Below are positions 20,601-30,443 of a stretch of DNA of 64,000 nucleotides, piece after piece. This DNA comes from Branchiostoma floridae (lineage: Eukaryota > Chordata > Leptocardii > Amphioxiformes > Branchiostomatidae): contig NC_049990.1 in assembly GCF_000003815.2 (NCBI RefSeq), positions 2,742,585-2,806,584 of the forward strand, read 5' to 3'. How positions within the stretch are numbered: position 1 is the stretch's first letter; every line of letters starts with the position of its first letter. The notes under the pieces are model-generated. The model was not told the DNA's origin and did no database searches. It saw only the letters and a program-made list of their open reading frames with translations. A program made the translations under genes and the position numbers.

Positions 20601-23059
20601 GGATGACGGATCCAACAAATAAATGTATATACATGCAAGATTTAAGGAAAATGTTCAATCAGCTTGAAAACGGTTGGTCTGGAGTATGTATGTCTGTGTA
20701 AGCTGCATAATGTGGTTATTTGTTTCTGTTGGTAAAGTGTGTGAACCCCTGAGTAAAAGTTGGGTTAAGACTGGGTCAGACGTAGTTTTCAAATCAAGGG
20801 TTAAAAGGTCTTGAAGGTTGCAGAGAAGGGTTTTTCTAAGTTGGTTGTAGTTAGGGCAGTACAATAAATAGTGGACAACGCTTTCACATCGGGAGCCACA
20901 GCTACAAGAAGGACTATCGACTAAATTACGTGTGAATAAGCTAAAGTTCAAACTACAGGTCCCGATGCGGAGGCGTGTGAGTAAAACGCAGGCGTACCTG
21001 GGGCCCTGACTAAATACATTGTTCTTAAAAAAGAACGGATAAAGGTGAACTAACGTTATATGCTACAATTACTGCTACATGGAAATGTTGATTACTGTCA
21101 TTTTACTGATATTGTTGGTCTTTGTGTGCATCGACTATTGTTAAGTATGTTCTGTTGTATATATTAAGATTTTTTTAAAGACTAAAACTAACTTACTTAA
21201 TTCAGCCAGTTTTACAGCAAGGTATAACAGGCTGCAACATTGTTGTAGTATGTCCATGTATGTATGTATATTGTATATATGTATGAGTAAATCTCCTCAA
21301 AGAAATGGACACTGATTTTGTTTATGACCCATTTTATGTTATCCACTGGTGTATTAAATTTGACTGAATCAATTAAACACGTTTTGTTTTGTTTTACATG
21401 AATGGTGGGCCCCCTTGGAAAACGACTTTCAAACGTTGTAGTGGCTACCCAACCTTTTTTTATAGATAAACTTTATCTATTCATCAATGATGAATTTTAA
21501 AAAAAAGTTTTATTTTTGTTTGATTGCTCTTGTGTAAGCAAACCAACATCTAAGGGTAGTATTTTTGTCCCAATTTATTTCCCACAAGATGAACCTAAAA
21601 ACAGATTTGTCCATGCCAGTTTTTCTGGGCTACTACAACGTTTCCTGAGCATTGACCAAATGTAAATTAAATGAACCGACAGACAGCAAGAGAGCAGCGA
21701 GCTAGACGAGCTTAAAAGGCATTTTTTCGGCAGGAATATAAGGCCAATGTGATCTCGATCATTGTTTGATTTCTAGGGATCAAATGATAGTTGTAGATCA
21801 CCGAAGCCCCTCCCAGCAACAGAATAGAGTATCGGTATAAAAAGCCGTCGTTTGACGCTGAAACTGCAGATTTCGAAATTCTTGCGACCTTCTAGTGATC
21901 AACGAATTCAGTAGTATCTTTGAAATTCTGCTATAGATACGAAACTACAACTTATAGATTCTAATTATTCAACAACACTAACCACATGACTACCTCTTTC
22001 CCCATACCGGCTATATGGATATAGATATAGATATTGATACAGAACCAGATACAGAACACTGACCACGTGGTTACCTTGTATCCCATGTGTAGGTGACGGG
22101 ATGTTTACCGAGGCCCAGGCCCTGCAGTTTATGAGCCATAACATCTTCGCCCATGTCGACACCAACCATGACCACTCCCTCAGTTTCGACGAGATCCGCG
22201 CCGGACTGACCCTCGGGAACCTGTTCAACTTCTATGACAGAGATGGTACACTTTACAATAACCGTGTTGGGGTTTCATAGTAGAAGAAACACAATTTTTC
22301 ATAGATATACACTTCCTAGATAGTTTGTTGTAGTACAATGCTAAACTTTCTTCCAACACAAAAGTACACGCGAATCAAATTTCGTTGAAGACCACTGTCG
22401 CCTTCTTCAGGATCAATACTGATCACCAATCACTTCATAACGTAAACTCGCGAGAGCTGCAGAAACGCGATCTTATTGACACATTGATCTTGCTGATACG
22501 TGTCTTCAGCATTCGGGCAAACGTGCCAGGAAGTTTTTTTTTTCACGTTAATCTCCAAGCCGATCCTACGGTGCCATAAGACAGTATCAAATCTGGCCAT
22601 GGCAGAGGAGTATAGCCGGCCAAAGGGAGTCAAACGGACACCGGTCGCATACACACTCTTAGGCCGGCTTCATCACTCCTCTGCTAGCTTTAGATACTAT
22701 CTTATGCTACCGTAGGATCTGCTTGGAGATTACATAACGTCTCTGTTCAGTGATAACTGGACTAGATTGGGTAGTCGTTTCGTAGCTATGTTATCTTTTT
22801 CTGACCATCTCATCTTGCCATCGTCAGGTGACGGTTTCCTGACGGGCACTGAGCAAGACCAGTTCCAAGCCATCTGGAACTCTGTCCACGGGCACGGAGG
22901 CGGCAACAAGAAGAGGCAGGCAGCCGCCATCGACGCCGACGGGGACGGACTGATCTCCCTGCCTGAGGTGCACGCCGTCATGACTCTGCAGAATGCACTC
23001 GCCGCCCTGGATGCGGACGGTAAGAAGTAGTAGTAGTAGTAGCAGTGGTGGTAGTAATG

Positions 23060-23101
<42 letters not shown>

Positions 23102-23214
23102 ATAGTAGCGGTAGTGGTAGTAGTAGAAGTAGTAGTAGTAGTAGTTAGAGGTGCACGCCGTCATAACCATGCAGTATGCCCTCGTCGCCCTGGACACGGA
23201 CGGTAAGCAGTAGT

Positions 23215-23256
<42 letters not shown>

Positions 23257-26200
23257 CACGCATATATATACATGCATACACTCACAAAAAACGCTCGTAT
23301 TTTAACACACACAACAAACAAACACACACAAACTGACACACATAGTTTTAGAAGTAGAAGTAGTAGTAGCAGTAGACGAAGGGAAAGCCATGTGAACAAT
23401 GCCAACACGTGTCATAATAGTTTCCAGTCGAGAACATCTTCTGTGAGACTTGAGACTTTTGTCTTATATAAGGAACATCTTTCTCTTTGTCGACCTTTTT
23501 TTATTATCCGTATCTCATATACCTTGCGCAGGCGATCACGGCTTTACGGAGCAGGAGACCACCGACTTCTTCGGGGACGCCTCCCTCTACGCGCAGTGGA
23601 ACACCAACGGGGACGATCATCTCAGCTTCGGAGAGGTGCATCATGGGATCACCCTGGACGGCATGTTTGCCTGGTTCGACACCAACGGTACGTCTAGCAT
23701 CTTCATTATGAACTTACTGTTTACATGACTTACAGGTTAACGTTATTGATGTATTTCCTGATTTTCTTTTCAAAACAAACAGAAACGAAGAAGGCTGCTG
23801 TGACAATGCATTTGTCTGACTCGTGATTACATGTATACATCATTTTTTTCCAGCGAAACGAATTCATTTATTTGAAAAAAAAAAACTTGTTGGTAAGAGC
23901 TTTTCTACGCTTGTTGGTAAGAGTTTTCTTCGTGCACGAATATAGCGTTTAATATCTTCGTGCAAATTATTTTTTTTTTATTTATTGGTTTGGCTGCACC
24001 GAACACACAGCCAGGGCTGCCTATGGCTATTACAAAGGGCTAGCCCTGCTGACAAACACATAAACAATACAGATTAACAGTGCAAATTATCCGGCTGGTA
24101 CAATAATGCGAAGTTATCTAGCTGGACAGCACCGGTTTGGGATTTTGTGATTCCGAGCAGTAAACAACAGTTCATTGTGCAATTAACTAGCTTCTACTGT
24201 ACTTAGTCCAAAATGGCATGAATGTACAATGAAGGTTCTTATTAGTTGTGATGGTATGTCTGTCCGCAGGGGACGGGTTCCTTGAGGGTCCTGAGGCGGA
24301 TAAGGTTGTGTACGTGTACGACCTTATGGTGGCGGCTGGGATTCATCACGGAAACTTCCGCAACGTTCGCGTCATGGACACCAACGGAGACGGCCATCTC
24401 GCCAAGACCGAGGTCCTGAACGCCCTGACTCTGGACGAGGTCCTCGTCGCCATGGACGCAAACGGTACCAAAATTGTTTACAGCCTTGATTTTATGCTCT
24501 GAATATTATGTAAGACGTAAAAGGATGACTTAATAGATACAAAACGTCAAAAGATGCGTTCCTTATCTCTGAAATTCGTTGAGTAGTCTTTCACATCTTT
24601 GGTAGCTCATAAAAAGATGCTGACATTTGAGTTTTGTCGTCGCAGTGAGAGCGCGGTGGGGTCGCCGGAGAGATTCCATTTGAGCAGTTTTTCTGGCGTC
24701 GCGGTGCTCTCACCGCGCTCTGGTCAATTTTCTATCGCAGCGAGAGCGCGGTGAGAGCGCCGTCAAGTGGAAAGGGGAGGGGAGGGGGGGCTAGCTAGGG
24801 CAGTACGTCGGTCCCGATGTGTTCACAATCCGTACTTTTCCAGATCTATCGTAGTGTAGAATTTGCTATCACTAAGAAATTGCAGAGTTACCCCTTCCCG
24901 TCAGGGTCATGCCTCCTCATAATTTAGAGCTCGCAGACTCGTCGTTCGATCGAATCGCGCCTAATGTGAGGGGGGTATAATGCAAACGAAAGCCGACATT
25001 AAAAAAAACTAACAAAGACGTAGAAACATTTATGGTATTATGTTGAGAACTTAAAGAACCGCTGGCGCAGCGGCAGCATGTTCGGCCCGTGACCGAGAGG
25101 TTGCGGGTTCGAATCCGGCTGCCGTGTCACCGATCTTGTGCCCACGGGAAAGGCACTTTACACGACTTTCCTCACTTTACTTAGTTGAAAATGCGTACCT
25201 AGCTTCGGCTAGGGCCGTCCCTCGGATAGGACGTTAAATGGAGATCCCGTGTCTGGGGAGAGCCATACCCCATGCACGTTAAAGAACCCCCGCACGTGCG
25301 ATGGTGTGGTGTGAGATGGTGCAAATCCTTCTGTCTAGAACTGGTGATTCTCCAAAAATCACCCGGACTCCAGGAAGAATAGTGACATATCAGTCACTAA
25401 CGGAGATCTGTATAACAAAACAAAACAAAACAAAACCGCTGATGTTTTAACCTTCTGCTTCCAGGTGACATGCAGTTCACCGTTGACGATGCCATGCAGT
25501 TCATCGATCATCATTACTTCAACACCCTCGACAGGAACCATGACCACGTGATAACCTTCGACGAAATCCGTGCCGGCACTTCCCTGGGGGAGCTGTTTGA
25601 CTTCTACGATGAAAACGGTAAAGCAACATTCCTTACTGAGTAAAGTTTATCGCAAATTCTTGCCCATGGGCTAAATGCAGGTAAAATAAGAGGTTCAAAC
25701 AGTGTTCAAACAATATCACAAGTGTAACTCTAGTCTAAAGCTAGTAAAAGCTTAAACTCTAGATCCTGACTTCTACGGTGAAAACGGTAAATGACAATGA
25801 TGTTTTAGGGGGGGGGGGGGAAATACGCGAGACCATCTGAAGATCTTAAAATTAGCCGACCTTCCAGCGATTGCGAAGTACGTCCGAAGATCGTATATAA
25901 TGTGACAGGGGTGTATAGAAAAGCGGCCTCGTCCCTACCAAGTGCGAAGGGTGATACGCTAGGGCGCGGTCAACTGTGAAAAGTCTCAAACATAGCCAAC
26001 AGGTTCTCTGAAGAGTGTAAAGGTTCAAATACCACTACGTCATTGACTGAACACATGGGAGATGGTAAACGCTTTCTAAAATGTCAGTGAATTCATCCAT
26101 TTGTTCGATTTATTTTGTTTTATGCATTTCCCTTCGCGTTCAGGTGGAAGTACATGTCGCCAAGTTTTTTTTTTAACATTTCTCTTGTTTGTGTTTTCCA

Positions 26201-26293
26201 TCATTAGGAGATGGTTTCCTGTACGGTACGGAGGCAGACCTCATGATCTACATGTACAATGAGGTGCAGAACAACGCCAATGCCTCGGCTTAG
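17611..26293 (+). CDS. Gene 2: secreted protein with 16 EF-hand loops
   Basis: Coding exons are 17611-17767, 18252-18404, 20008-20196, 22093-22245, 22828-23019, 23532-23687, 24270-24464, 25465-25617 and 26208-26293 (stop TAG), giving 477 residues. The start is chosen because it begins the family signal peptide (MTPFLLLFVALATA) right after acceptor gcag/tttccc. Loops alternate between exon-internal (DANGDGQISRQE, DTDHDHTLTFDE, DANGDGLVELSE, DADGDGLISLPE) and junction-spanning (DRDGDGFLTGTE, DENGDGFLYGTE). All internal introns are phase 1. The protein is probably an extracellular Ca2+ binder; no named family is recognised. Unlike genes 3 and 4, the signal peptide and first loop share one exon (SPVRNHHELDANGDG), and the NHHELDANGDG string recurs in the exon at 20008. 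A KKR/Q basic site precedes loop 9. Three exons are duplicated downstream. Confidence 0.88.
17977..18210. mobile_element. Short inverted-repeat element in intron of gene 2
   Basis: The ends are aggtgcactctca and tgagagtgcacct, with arms continuing through gcactgcgggg-type sequence. ATAA flanks both sides (17973-17976, 18211-18214). Inner sequence (aatttcagagataaagag) is shared, inverted, with 24,560-24,600, 31,900-31,940 and 48,765-48,800, so this is one family. No ORF. Confidence 0.65.
18431..18590. mobile_element. Short inverted-repeat element (160 bp)
   Basis: The ends gcctctaccagg and cctggtagaggc are inverted, and the arms continue (ccccatgtcgctgaaaaa against tttttccagcgacctgggg). TAGT is found on both sides (18427-18430 and 18591-18594). 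It lies just after the 18252-18404 exon of gene 2. Confidence 0.65.
18924..19283 (-). CDS. Unrecognised minus-strand ORF, 119 aa, possibly from a retroelement
   Basis: The frame runs antisense in an intron of gene 2, in a locally GC-rich island (about 18,930-19,490) unlike its AT-rich surroundings. The product is highly charged: a central acidic/basic helix-like stretch (SLEERVRRSLKKLKRDSKAK) and an Arg/Ser-rich tail (KKPRKRSSSRRKDRK, SPFRSRSPDAA). No catalytic motif is visible. A gag-like or ORF1-like piece of a retroelement, or a processed gene copy, would fit an isolated GC-rich ORF in an intron. I cannot assign a function. Confidence 0.35.
   Translation of the reverse strand: MPVRGHRGPHGRGKCTAGLSPGSDNNSDSLEERVRRSLKKLKRDSKAKELAKGLWSEASEEERAPTARDLREDDDLADRVDKTLDEIFGKKPRKRSSSRRKDRKDTSQSPFRSRSPDAA
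19669..19987. mobile_element. Inverted-repeat element with hammerhead-like motifs
   Basis: The arms of about 120 bp start with ggatataggagttttctttt and end with its near reverse complement, separated by poly-G. Each arm holds CTGAGGA, a stem and GAAAC (plus strand 19908-19937; minus strand 19751-19722), resembling the core of a type I hammerhead ribozyme. The element ends only 20 bases before the gene 2 exon at 20008. Such motifs are known from Penelope-like retroelements; the assignment here is tentative. Confidence 0.55.
20281..21057. mobile_element. Inverted-repeat element split by a LINE insertion
   Basis: The left end acgttagttcacctttatcc and the right end ggataaaggtgaactaacgt are inverted. 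An intact relative without the insertion is at 39,309-39,556, where the block tttgaaacc and the right arm are contiguous. Here the LINE at 20,443-21,009 interrupts it. Located in intron 20197-22092 of gene 2. Confidence 0.7.
20443..21009 (-). mobile_element. 5'-truncated non-LTR retrotransposon (reverse transcriptase C-terminus)
   Basis: The minus strand encodes RLRIGTCSLNFSLF, then a Cys/His cluster (CSCGSRCESVVHYLLYC) and a tail, typical of the end of LINE polyproteins. A T-rich tract at its left is the poly(A) side. The direct repeat ctaaatacatt flanks it at 20432-20442 and 21010-21020, an 11-base target duplication. Only the last ~120 codons remain. Confidence 0.78.
21060..22090. other. 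Intron of gene 2, nothing recognised
   Basis: AT-rich sequence with a short tgta-rich tract near 21,245-21,285. No ORF, RNA gene or clear repeat boundary is seen up to the acceptor at 22091-22092. Confidence 0.5.
22549..22732. mobile_element. hAT-like MITE, copy 1
   Basis: Terminal inverted repeats start taatctccaagc and end gcttggagatta, continuing through cctacggtgccataagaca against tatgctaccgtaggatc. The flanking octamers tttcacgt and cataacgt match at 5 of 8 positions. It is one of four copies in this window (also 38,405, 42,684 and 59,535). Confidence 0.75.
23027..23265. repeat. TAG-trinucleotide microsatellites flanking an exon fragment
   Basis: Two (tag)n arrays (about 23,027-23,145 and 23,206-23,257) enclose 23,150-23,201. 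That insert repeats the end of the preceding exon, including its donor (gtgcacgccgtcat ... gacacggacg/gtaagcag). It could be read as VHAVITMQYALVALDTDG. It lacks an acceptor and is taken as a non-functional partial copy. Confidence 0.8.
23955..24064 (-). mobile_element. Retroelement tail, minus strand, same sequence type as the 3' UTRs of genes 3 and 4
   Basis: Read on the minus strand it is ctagccctttgtaatagcc, cagccctggctgtg, agccaaaccaataaataaaa, ending in an A-rich tract. The same order occurs in the sense strand at 46,375-46,450 and 54,620-54,700, where it supplies the poly(A) signals. This copy lies antisense in an intron of gene 2. Confidence 0.6.
24490..24785. mobile_element. Inverted-repeat element remnant with GAGAGCGCGGTG motif
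   Basis: Contains gtcgcggtgctctcaccgcgctctgg and flanking inverted copies (gcagtgagagcgcggtg; gcagcgagagcgcggtgag), ending in caagtggaaagggg. The family's clearer member is at 39,834-40,076. The left part (atctctgaaattcgttgag) is shared with 48,600-48,830. A copy follows the duplicated exon at 31,830-32,085. Confidence 0.5.
25065..25433 (+). mobile_element. tRNA-derived SINE with (CAAAA)n tail
   Basis: The head has box A tggcgcagcgg and a perfect box B ggttcgaatcc, followed by a body (gggaaaggcactttacacgac, ccccatgcacgttaaagaac) and a caaaa repeat tail. AACCGCTG is duplicated on both sides (25057-25064 and 25434-25441). The segmental copy at 32,300 has the site without this insertion, which fixes the boundaries. 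It sits in the intron before exon 25465 of gene 2. The internal Pol III promoter looks intact. Confidence 0.88.
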
Positions 26294-26900
26294 ATAAAAC
26301 CAACAGCAGCAATTCTAGCGTAAGTATGACACTTGTCTTAGCCTCCACCATAGTAGAATTCGGCAGAATAATCGGAAAATTGCCCAGTGGAGTCAATCCA
26401 CGATGAATTAATGTTTCTCCTGCGCCACCGGCCAATCCTCTGGCAGCAAATCCTTCTCCCTATAACTAGGCTGAGCGTAGTCAGTCTGGTAGAGACCACT
26501 AGTACCCTTGTCTGTCCAAGGACATTTCTTGGTCTCCATCTTCATCCGGTTTGAACTACTCATACAATGTGTACTTCGTCTTCTACTTTATACTTCATCA
26601 TCATCATCATCATCGGCGTCAGCTCGTGACCGAGCATTAGTATACTTACTTAAGCTACAAAATCATTATTTGCTCCAGAGGAGTGTGGTTATGTCTTCCT
26701 GGTTATTATAAAACAGCACTACTGAATGACACATCTGTTTTGATGTTTTGAATGTTCCATTTCTTTGCAGCTGTTCCTGTAGGGACCGGTGGCATCCGCC
26801 ACGTGACTGCAGATCCGATGTTAACATCTTATAGCAGCAGCAAATTAAAATCACAGCGAGAATGACAACTTGTGTCACATGAATTAAAAGGAAATTTCTC
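26294..26900 (+). terminator. 3' UTR of gene 2 with an intron and a candidate poly(A) signal
   Basis: After the TAG stop there is a good donor (ttctagc/gtaagtatg, about 26,320) and an acceptor (ctttgcag at about 26,763-26,770). The same pair is conserved in the duplicate (about 33,379 and 33,552), suggesting a 3' UTR intron. ATTAAA occurs at 26883-26888. No stronger AATAAA is seen nearby. Confidence 0.45.
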
Positions 26901-27171
26901 CGCGCTTTCAATGTTCGTCTCTGTCATGATTTGGACTTTTAGAGATATCTTTAGTCGAGCTTTATTGGGGGCAGACGGGGCTCTCTTAGAAAAAATTAAA
27001 TTCCTACCCCGTCAAAACTACTACCGCGTGCGACAAATTGGCCCTGCCGCAGAGAGCTTCATCTGCCCCGAGAGCCTGTCCATACAACCACGGTAGACTA
27101 GATACCCGGTTACTCAAAATTTGAAAAGGGAAACACAGATCGAATTTTTGAGTATAGTCACAGCACCTACA

Positions 27172-27969
27172 AACTAGAGTTCGGAGACCTCATACCTCCA
27201 TGAAATATTCTGATTATGCAAATGACTTTCACATTAGCATAATTTATGCTTGCTTATGTACACCTTTAACTAACGTACACAGGTCACAGTGTTGATAGAC
27301 CAATCATTTACTACACGAAATAAGAAAAATTAGGACACTTTCAAATTAATTATGCAAATTAGGGACTTATTTGCATAATTAGTATCTGCTTAACTTCCGC
27401 CTGCCACAAACTACATATGTAACATGTATTTGAGTGATATATTGGAAAACACTGTAAATATACATTTTCCTCATTAAGTATGCAAATGAAGTCCAAATTT
27501 GCATAATTTTGATTTCATTATGTACATCTCTGCTACATGTACCTGCATACCAAATATCATGGAAATTCATCGTTCCTATGTTCCGTTATGCTTCTTGGAA
27601 GATTTTGACAAAAATGCTCCTGCAGTTCCAGAGCAAGCTGCTAGGGGGTCCAAACATACACCACTTCTTCCTTACATCAAAAGCTATCTGCCACCAAGAA
27701 ATCAAGACCATAGCATGTCCAGATAAAAAGATACAAAAAATTGGAGTTCTGCTGCAGTACCAAGGTCACACACCAGGGGGCCCAAAATTGACCTTGACCT
27801 TCGTCTTCCCAACCCCTACCCACATACCAAATATCATCGTAGTCCATCGAGAGGTTCTCAAGTTATGATGTCCACAAATATGCGGACACACACACAGACA
27901 GACACACAGACACACAGACACACAGACAGACCAAAAACTATACCTCCATTTTTTCATGGAGGTAAAAAT
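27172..27969 (+). mobile_element. Insertion of a microsatellite-carrying dispersed element
   Basis: About 800 bases present in the first segmental copy but absent from the second, where ctacaataaatggcttcaagg is continuous (near 34,017). Conserved blocks include taccaaatatcatcgtag and ctgcagtacca. The end carries cacaca/cagacagac repeats and a palindrome acctccattttttcatggagg. No ORF beyond shadows; the transposition class is unknown. Confidence 0.7.
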
Positions 27970-28079
27970 TGTTTCAAGGCTTAACGTTGGACTTTACCAG
28001 GTGAATACATTAAAGGTCACCCAGTGATGTACAAGTACCACCGAATAGTCCACGCAGACCCAGCATGACGATATTAGTT

Positions 28080-28310
28080 AATGAAGAATCCAAATAAAAC
28101 GAGATATCAGCAAATGGGGTTCAGCTGCAGTACCTTTAGGAAGCCGCTAGGGTGCCCAATATTGAAATTGACCTTCGTTCCCTACCCCTACCCACCTATC
28201 AAATATCATCAGCATCCGTCGAAGGCTTCTCGAATTATACCGACGAAAGGACAAACGGACGCACAAGCCTAAAACATAACCTTAACCATTCTGGCAAAGG
28301 TAATTATGAG
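28080..28310 (+). repeat. Older copy of the same element family, retained in both segmental copies
   Basis: Contains cagctgcagtacctt, taccc-rich sequence, tatcaaatatcatcagcatc and an end ataaccttaacc...ggcaaaggtaat. The duplicate lies at about 34,140-34,350, so this insertion predates the segmental duplication. Confidence 0.5.
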
Positions 28311-28476
28311 AGTTCAAGTCGGGAGCAGTTCCAGCTCCTACCCAACCGAAGAACTCTACTCTTCTCTACTTCACTCTAATGAATAAAGCTGTAAACTCAC
28401 CTTTCCAGAGGTCACATAGCCCTCGTGGTACTTTCATTGAGAAGCAACAAGGAAAGCTGACATTTTGTTGACCAAA

Positions 28477-28763
28477 AATGAAAGTTATCATACCTACCTG
28501 GTCAGATAACTACAGTTATACTAGCTACCCGGAGAAATACAATGGCGTTTTCCCTAGAAATCGCAAGGTGGCAGTTCTTCACAGTAAAAAGCAAACACAA
28601 CATCCGGGCACTGACCCTCCCATCATCCTCTTTTCCCGAAACTGCCCGAGTCGAACTACCTCACTCGAGCCAGGGTCGGGCTTAAGAGGGTGGGACATTG
28701 TATTTCTCCGGGTAGCTAGTATAACTGTAGTTATCTGACCAGGTAGGTATGATAACTTTCATT
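28477..28763. mobile_element. Inverted-repeat element with about 66-bp arms
   Basis: The arms aatgaaagttatcatacct and aggtatgataactttcatt are inverted and stay paired through cagttatactagctacccgg. Half of a second, diverged copy (gctaccctccgaaatacaatggc) follows at about 28,771-28,800. The homologous position in the second segmental copy (about 34,540) lacks it. Confidence 0.75.
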
Positions 28764-28799
28764 TATACGTCGCTACCCTCCGAAATACAATGGCGACTT

Positions 28800-29337
28800 T
28801 AAAGCCGCGAGAAGGAGGTAGACTGAGACTCACCAAGAAGGTTAAAACCTTGTTGGGCTCACCAAGCCCCCATGGGACTAGGAGATTAGAGTCTAAATTA
28901 GACCTCTAAGAGTCACACCTCCCTCAAGTGTCATCCAGCTGCTATCGAAGGATACTTCTGTCTCATCCCCCAATTTTACAGCTGTAAGTCCCGGATGCAA
29001 AGGCAGAGCTAACCGACTGTAGTGCCCGAAGGGTACAGTCTTGCCACTTATAAGTTATAACTGAGATAAGTGTGCTCTGCCCAAAAACGGACTCGGCCTC
29101 TGGCCGACAACAACTTAGAAAGCTCTGGCTTACACCCAGTCTGTCAGCTTTCACAAATCCTTCAAGGAAAAACCTCTGCGCATCGATGCAGAAGCAGCGG
29201 TGCTGTGGTGAGAATGAGCATTGAAAAGACTGGTGTCAAAGCCTGAAAGATCCAACATCTTTCAGCCAACTGGCCAAAAGGCCGACACCACTGGGTCATC
29301 AGTCTTAAAAAAGAAACCCCTTAGTCTGATAGGAGAT
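28800..29337. other. Unassigned sequence between elements
   Basis: No ORF with a motif. The short repeated motif ctcaccaag occurs here and near 30,301. It may be part of the untranslated region of the neighbouring LINE but cannot be assigned. Confidence 0.35.
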
Positions 29338-30247
29338 TTTTTTTTTTAAATCATCTTTATTACACACAAGATGAATACATACATGTAAATATTACAAGCT
29401 AAAAACCTAGGACAGCCCTTTGTCTAGATCTGTTCTCCAGGAGGGCGCAAGGTATTAAAAAGAAGTACAGTGACAAATTAAAATCGTTTAAAAACATTAA
29501 CGTCGCATTTCATAACATTTTTGGCCCAGATACATCATAAAATTTAGACCCAGATACAAACTAGTTTCTGTAGATAAACAGTCCTGACGTACAGTCCCAA
29601 GTAGGTGTGTTTCGGGCGCAGTAGATAGCATAGGATGCACAGAGTGCGCACTTTCCCAGTCTACTTTTAAGATGTCTCACTTCACGGTCTTTGTAGCTGA
29701 CCGGACAGAGTGATTTCAGCTTTGCAGTGTTCTCGCCGTTAATCCAACCTCTGCTCCCTACTTCAACTGTAACAAGGCTAGCCCTGTAACTACTGTGCGA
29801 GTTTATTTCATTGATCAGACATTCGTATTTGGTCATTTTTCTGTCCTCGGCATGCTGTGCATTCTGATCAAATGGGACGGTAAGTTCAACCAAGTTCAGT
29901 GTTTGTTGTACAGGATCCTGAATGGTGATGTCTGGTACCAGTGAAGTCGGCAGGATGTCTGGAGGGACTGTTGTGTGCGTTCCCCCTTCGATGAAGTCCT
30001 GGCTCAGATCGCACCTGATTATGGTCTGTGGGTTTGCTTTGGCGTGCCACACTTTGAGGGTGGTGACCAGTTCCCTAAGGACACTGTTATGTCGCCAGGT
30101 GTACCTGTCTTTAAGGGCTACTGGGCACATGTTGAGGACATGACACAGAGTCTGTCGTCCTTGGCAGAGTGGACACTTGGGTGACAACATTTTCCCCCAT
30201 CGAACTAGAACTTCTCCTTGGGAAATGAAATGCCTCACCACCCACAA
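29338..30247 (-). mobile_element. R2/HERO-type non-LTR retrotransposon, 3' end with restriction-like endonuclease
   Basis: The minus-strand frame 30247-29561 (228 aa) begins in the linker VLVRWGKM. It carries CPLC...H...C spaced C-x2-C-x7-H-x4-C, then RYTWRHNSVL, and then a PDI (VPDITIQD) followed by ELTVPFD. That order, CCHC then PD..(D/E), is characteristic of LINEs with a C-terminal restriction-like endonuclease (R2, NeSL, HERO groups). A poly-T tract at 29,338-29,349 marks the poly(A) end. The reverse transcriptase proper is missing, so the copy is 5'-truncated and dead. The subgroup is uncertain. Confidence 0.7.
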
Positions 30248-30443
30248 GATCTCACTACGATCTTAGGAAAGGAGTGACTTCTCCTTAGGTAAGAAAAGTC
30301 TCACCAAGCAAAATCTCTCTAAGATCTGGGTGCAATCGAAAAACGATCTCTCTGTAAGGCTGAGTCAGCCTATCAGATTTGTTATACATTGACATTGCGT
30401 AATACGTTAAAGTATGACTTTGAAGACGACAAAATGTGAACCT

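Noticed and set aside
25060-25135. Functional tRNA gene
   Set aside because: Box A and B are good, but the head is joined to a 300-base body with a CAAAA tail and flanked by a target duplication, so it is a SINE. The same reasoning applies at 58.8 kb and 12.7 kb.
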